DNA of 33,223 bases. Source: a virus. Below, piece by piece: positions 30,629 through 33,223 of this stretch (the stretch's first letter is position 1; the number at the start of each line of letters is the position of its first letter). The notes beneath the pieces were generated by a model, which was not told where the DNA came from, did no database searches, and worked only from the letters and a program-made list of their open reading frames with translations. The position numbers and the translations under genes were made by a program. The stretch covers positions 1 to 33,223 of the IMG/VR virus record IMGVR_UViG_3300042328_000040; one strand, 5' to 3'.

Positions 30629-30822
30629 GATGGGACACCTCCTTCTTGTTTAAATAGATCTAACTCTTGTTGTACATCTGATTCTTGAATCTTGATGATG
30701 CCATTGAACACTAAGTTCTTGATTGCATGGTCCATTAAGAAACCAGCTTCAGCTTCTGTAACATTGAAGTCAAAGTCTAAGCTACCATCTTCCTCATTGC
30801 GAACACAATTGTCTATACGCAT
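30625..30822 (-). CDS. small hypothetical protein, 65 aa
   Basis: An acidic protein with EEDGSLDFDFNVTEAEAGFL and an HAIKNLVFNGIIKI helix-strand segment. Comparable proteins with a D-G-S-L-x-F motif followed by a LxxHA helix are found in phage replication operons. The start overlaps the endonuclease gene by 29 bases. AAAGGATTGGTTAA precedes the ATG. Function is unknown. Confidence 0.6.
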   Translation of the reverse strand: MRIDNCVRNEEDGSLDFDFNVTEAEAGFLMDHAIKNLVFNGIIKIQESDVQQELDLFKQEGGVPS

Positions 30823-31180
30823 TTAACCAATCCTTTCTAAAGTCTAACCATTCAAAGTTGTTAGCCTCAGCCCACATTGCATAAGTTGTCTTACTACCTC
30901 TGTGTAACTTATTGGATGCATTCTGGAATAACATTATTATTCTGATGTCTGGATTACACTCTCTAAACCATATCATCTTCTTACGAGTCTCTAGATCTAG
31001 TAACCCTTTAGCCTCAAGATATATCTCTCTATTCTCATCTACTTTAAAGTCTGGAGTATAGGTTCTTTCTTGAACTGGTTGTGTGAACTTGATCCTAGTT
31101 GGTTCGTATTGTACAGAAGGATACTCTTTAATTAGTGTATTCCAAACCTTCTCTTCTAACTTACTCTTGAACTTGGGCAT
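30794..31180 (-). CDS. T7-type endonuclease I (Holliday junction resolvase), 128 aa
   Basis: The active-site arrangement of T7 endonuclease I is visible: E9/E10 in the first helix (SKLEEKVW), PD44 (TYTPDF), and E56-x-K58 (YLEAKG). This PD-(D/E)XK enzyme cuts branched DNA, resolving recombination and replication intermediates before packaging. T7 endonuclease I is slightly longer, and this one is close to it. It overlaps the exonuclease by 20 bases. Confidence 0.9.
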   Translation of the reverse strand: MPKFKSKLEEKVWNTLIKEYPSVQYEPTRIKFTQPVQERTYTPDFKVDENREIYLEAKGLLDLETRKKMIWFRECNPDIRIIMLFQNASNKLHRGSKTTYAMWAEANNFEWLDFRKDWLNAYRQLCSQ

Positions 31181-31880
31181 TTAGTAATGTCTCATATCGA
31201 GTAGCAAAGCTATCTCCTTCATGACGTAAGAGCCATAGGCATTGTGAATCTATTAAGAAGTCTTTCTTGTTTGGATATAAACCATACACGATGTTAAACA
31301 TCTCTTGCTCAGTCTTAATACCCTGTAAAAGTTTCTTAGCTTTAGCTTCACCTAAACCCTTGATTCCCTTAACATTATCAGAAGTATCTCCTTTAATACA
31401 TTGCTCATAGAATAATCTAAGTCCTTCTAACTCTGTTTGTTCTACAAAGTTATCAGGTTTAGACCAACTAAGTGTGCCTATTGCCCATTGAAAGTGTTTC
31501 CCTGGAACTTGTAACATATCCTTATCTAAAGAGCAGATAGTAGTAGTACCTCCCACCTTATCTTGGTGAATAGACATAGCATCATCTGCTTCTAGAGTAT
31601 CAGGAGCCCACTCAGCATTTAACTTCTTAACTGCATACTGCTGTAATGCAGCTAAGTGTATAGGCTTAGGAGCTGTTCTGTTAGCTTTGTACAAGGGATT
31701 GATAGTCTTACGGAAGTTGTTAGGTCCCGTGAGGAAAGCTCTGTAAGAGGTAGCACCAACCTTAGATTGAATGCCCTCAAACAGATCCTTCATCCTAGAT
31801 ATGGCGATGCCTACTGATTCATTCTCAGCACTAGCTGCACTACGAAAGCAAACAAGATCCATATCTATAAGAGCTATCAT
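31161..31880 (-). CDS. 5'-3' exonuclease (FEN/PIN type), 239 aa
   Basis: The acidic residues of the nuclease are present: ALIDMD at 3-8, LEADD at 97-101, SLDKDM at 118-122 and GDTSDN at 164-169. The helix-hairpin-helix KGIKGLGEAKAKKLL (171-185) binds DNA. It removes RNA primers and degrades host DNA in T7-like replication. TAATG overlap with the SSB gene gives the start. Confidence 0.9.
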   Translation of the reverse strand: MIALIDMDLVCFRSAASAENESVGIAISRMKDLFEGIQSKVGATSYRAFLTGPNNFRKTINPLYKANRTAPKPIHLAALQQYAVKKLNAEWAPDTLEADDAMSIHQDKVGGTTTICSLDKDMLQVPGKHFQWAIGTLSWSKPDNFVEQTELEGLRLFYEQCIKGDTSDNVKGIKGLGEAKAKKLLQGIKTEQEMFNIVYGLYPNKKDFLIDSQCLWLLRHEGDSFATRYETLLNAQVQE

Positions 31881-32284
31881 TATACAGCTACTCCTTCAGG
31901 GATAGAACCAGCTGCTTCATAAGCAACAAGGTCAGTAACTACTAAGGTAGTAAGAGAAGGTGATTTACCAGACTTACCTTTGAACTTCCACTCGTAGGAG
32001 TCCACAACGGCAATTGCATCGCTACCATTACCGACACGAACATCAGTAGCAATAGGTACGCCATCGTTGTTAGTAGCCTTGATAGGATAGGTTGACTTAC
32101 AGGTAATGTAGTGACCACGTTCATACTCGTCATCTTCTCGCTTGTTAACATTGATACCTAGAGCAGTTAACTCTTTGACAGCATCTGCACTTAGGTTAGC
32201 TAAGTCTACTTGGTACTTACCAGACATCTCGTTAGGTTCGTTTAGTTGAGCCCAGAACAACTTTGCTTTAATTTTAATTGCCAT
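31880..32284 (-). CDS. single-stranded DNA-binding protein, T7 gp2.5-like, 134 aa
   Basis: Opens MAIKIKAKLFWAQLNEPNEM, followed by GKYQVDLANLSADAVKELTA. Further on it has strands of an OB fold (HYITCKSTYPIKAT, KVRVGNGSDA-like, SYEWKFKGKSGKSPSLTTLV). These features appear in gp2.5-like SSBs of T7-type podoviruses. The end lacks the very acidic tail of T7 gp2.5, with only GSIPEGVAV. ATG 32284 has GGAG 10 bases upstream. The longer form from 32359 has no RBS. Confidence 0.75.
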   Translation of the reverse strand: MAIKIKAKLFWAQLNEPNEMSGKYQVDLANLSADAVKELTALGINVNKREDDEYERGHYITCKSTYPIKATNNDGVPIATDVRVGNGSDAIAVVDSYEWKFKGKSGKSPSLTTLVVTDLVAYEAAGSIPEGVAV

Positions 32285-32365
32285 ATTTAAATACTCCAGT
32301 GATGATATACATTTACAATAATGTGAATACAAGTTACTACTTCTAGTACTGTGATCCAAGTTTTA

Positions 32366-32647
32366 CTAAAGGGGAACATCGTCGTCTCCTTTAGGTTGCA
32401 CTAAATCAAAGTCAACCCATTGAACAAACCCTTTAGCATCAGCTTCATCCACAATATCTATTTCGGTACCCTTTGTCCAACTACTCGCAGCTCTGTACAC
32501 ATTCTTATTTCTAAAAGAGAATAATCTTTTAGATAAGACTTGGTCCTCATTATCCCTGAAGATAACTTCTATAGCTTGATACTCTAAGCCATTAGCTGAT
32601 TGGTGAGAGCTAGGGGTACCAACATCAATAATTTTAATTCTAAGCAT
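32366..32647 (-). CDS. small protein between polymerase and SSB, 93 aa
   Basis: Beta-rich, about 80 residues plus an acidic tail (GDDDVPL). It could be an OB-fold-like or polymerase accessory protein: the strands IEVIFRDN, KRLFSFRNKN, TEIDIVDEA and VQWVDFDLV support a small barrel. The acidic end is similar to tails that SSBs use to bind partners, so SSB-type activity is possible. It overlaps the polymerase stop by 8 bases. Family not recognised. Confidence 0.55.
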   Translation of the reverse strand: MLRIKIIDVGTPSSHQSANGLEYQAIEVIFRDNEDQVLSKRLFSFRNKNVYRAASSWTKGTEIDIVDEADAKGFVQWVDFDLVQPKGDDDVPL

Positions 32648-33223
32648 TCACTTCCTCCATGTTGCCCCAGTCAGGTCCTACTTCACATTGAACCCTCATA
32701 GGTAGGTTAAACTCCGTACCAAATATCTTTTTAAAGTTAGCTGGCACATCGTTGAAACAGTTATTAACTATCTGCACTAGACTAATATTATCCCATACTT
32801 TGGGATCAAAGTCAAGTATTATTGAGTCATGAACTGTATTGACCATCAAGACTCCTTCTTTACCTTTCAATCTATTACGAAGTGAGACACGAGCTAGAGC
32901 CATGAGATCAGCACCTAAGCCCTGTACTGGATAGTTAAGTATCTTAGTACGAGGAAACTTAACTTTACCATACTTAACCTCAGGCTCAAACTTATAGAAC
33001 CTACCAGTAGGCATATCGATACGACCATCACGCATAGCACGTTCTAGTAGTTGTTCATGCCATACCTTTAGTCCTGCGTACTTTTCGTAGAATTGATCGA
33101 TAACTCCTTGCCAGAACGTTTCATCTCCAATACTTGAGAAGTTAAGATCATTCGCATAAGAGTACGCTGATCCTCCGTAGATGAGTCGAAACACGAACGT
33201 TTTAGCAATAAGTCGACTTGGTA
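32640..33223 (-). CDS. family A DNA polymerase, C-terminal part (cut by window edge)
   Basis: The frame enters from the right edge and ends at 32640. The palm and fingers motifs are present: motif B R-LIAKTF with FRLIYGG (the O-helix R, K, F/Y), then the GRFYKFEPE thumb/fingers segment, YPVQGLGADLMALA, and motif C VNTVHDSIILDF. These define T7-type DNA polymerase I-like replicative polymerases. The exonuclease domain and motif A would lie outside the window. A GTG at 33194 inside motif B is not a start. The gene heads the visible part of the minus-strand replication operon. Confidence 0.93.
   Translation of the reverse strand, partial: PSRLIAKTFVFRLIYGGSAYSYANDLNFSSIGDETFWQGVIDQFYEKYAGLKVWHEQLLERAMRDGRIDMPTGRFYKFEPEVKYGKVKFPRTKILNYPVQGLGADLMALARVSLRNRLKGKEGVLMVNTVHDSIILDFDPKVWDNISLVQIVNNCFNDVPANFKKIFGTEFNLPMRVQCEVGPDWGNMEEVNA

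Noticed and set aside
33192-33194. GTG as a start of a 184-residue protein
   Set aside because: The frame continues upstream through conserved polymerase motif B to the window edge, so the GTG is an internal valine codon.
1-33223. CRISPR array, insertion sequence or integrase
   Set aside because: No regular direct repeats with unique spacers outside the fibre gene, no transposase or recombinase motif on either strand.

Overview
The window is most of the genome of a short-tailed (podovirus-type) tailed phage with a T7-like replication set. The evidence is a family A DNA polymerase, a T7 gp4-type primase zinc domain, a T7-type endonuclease I, a 5'-3' exonuclease, a gp2.5-like single-stranded DNA-binding protein, two tail tubular proteins and large internal virion proteins. 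No phage RNA polymerase, integrase, repressor or tRNA is visible. Near-consensus sigma70 promoters suggest that the host polymerase transcribes the phage. The DNA is AT-rich.

Layout: positions 1-5804 lie on the minus strand: the start of a primase-helicase (cut by the left edge), small proteins, an ATP-grasp / SH3-like / class II glutaminase / GS-like amidoligase cluster, and an early protein. Positions 5805-6967 hold no convincing gene. They carry hairpins, a long inverted repeat and two back-to-back promoters. Positions 6968-26742 are the plus-strand late arm: HNH, terminase, portal, scaffold, capsid, fibre, lysis genes, tail tube, a second fibre protein and internal virion proteins. Positions 26743-27070 hold hairpins and a 23-codon pqqA gene. 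Positions 27071-33223 are on the minus strand: class II ribonucleotide reductase, small proteins, metallophosphoesterase, endonuclease I, exonuclease, SSB and the C-terminal part of DNA polymerase (cut by the right edge).

The cut primase at the left edge and the cut polymerase at the right edge, both on the minus strand, suggest a circular or circularly permuted assembly of which a few kb are missing. On that circle two arms diverge at about 6.8 kb and converge at about 26.8 kb. The late arm makes virions and lyses the cell. The other arm makes early, peptide-ligase, replication and nucleotide functions and ends with pqqA.

The most striking item is the minus-strand ORF at 26864-26935. It encodes a 23-residue peptide with the spacing and conserved residues of PqqA, the ribosomal precursor of the cofactor PQQ, including the Glu15 and Tyr19 that PqqE cross-links. 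It has a strong RBS, an extended -10 promoter inside a perfect inverted repeat, and a hairpin after it. No other pqq gene is in the window, so it would depend on the host pathway. A PQQ-using host, for example a methylotroph with PQQ-dependent methanol dehydrogenase, is a reasonable but unproven inference. The amidoligase cluster is the second system of interest.
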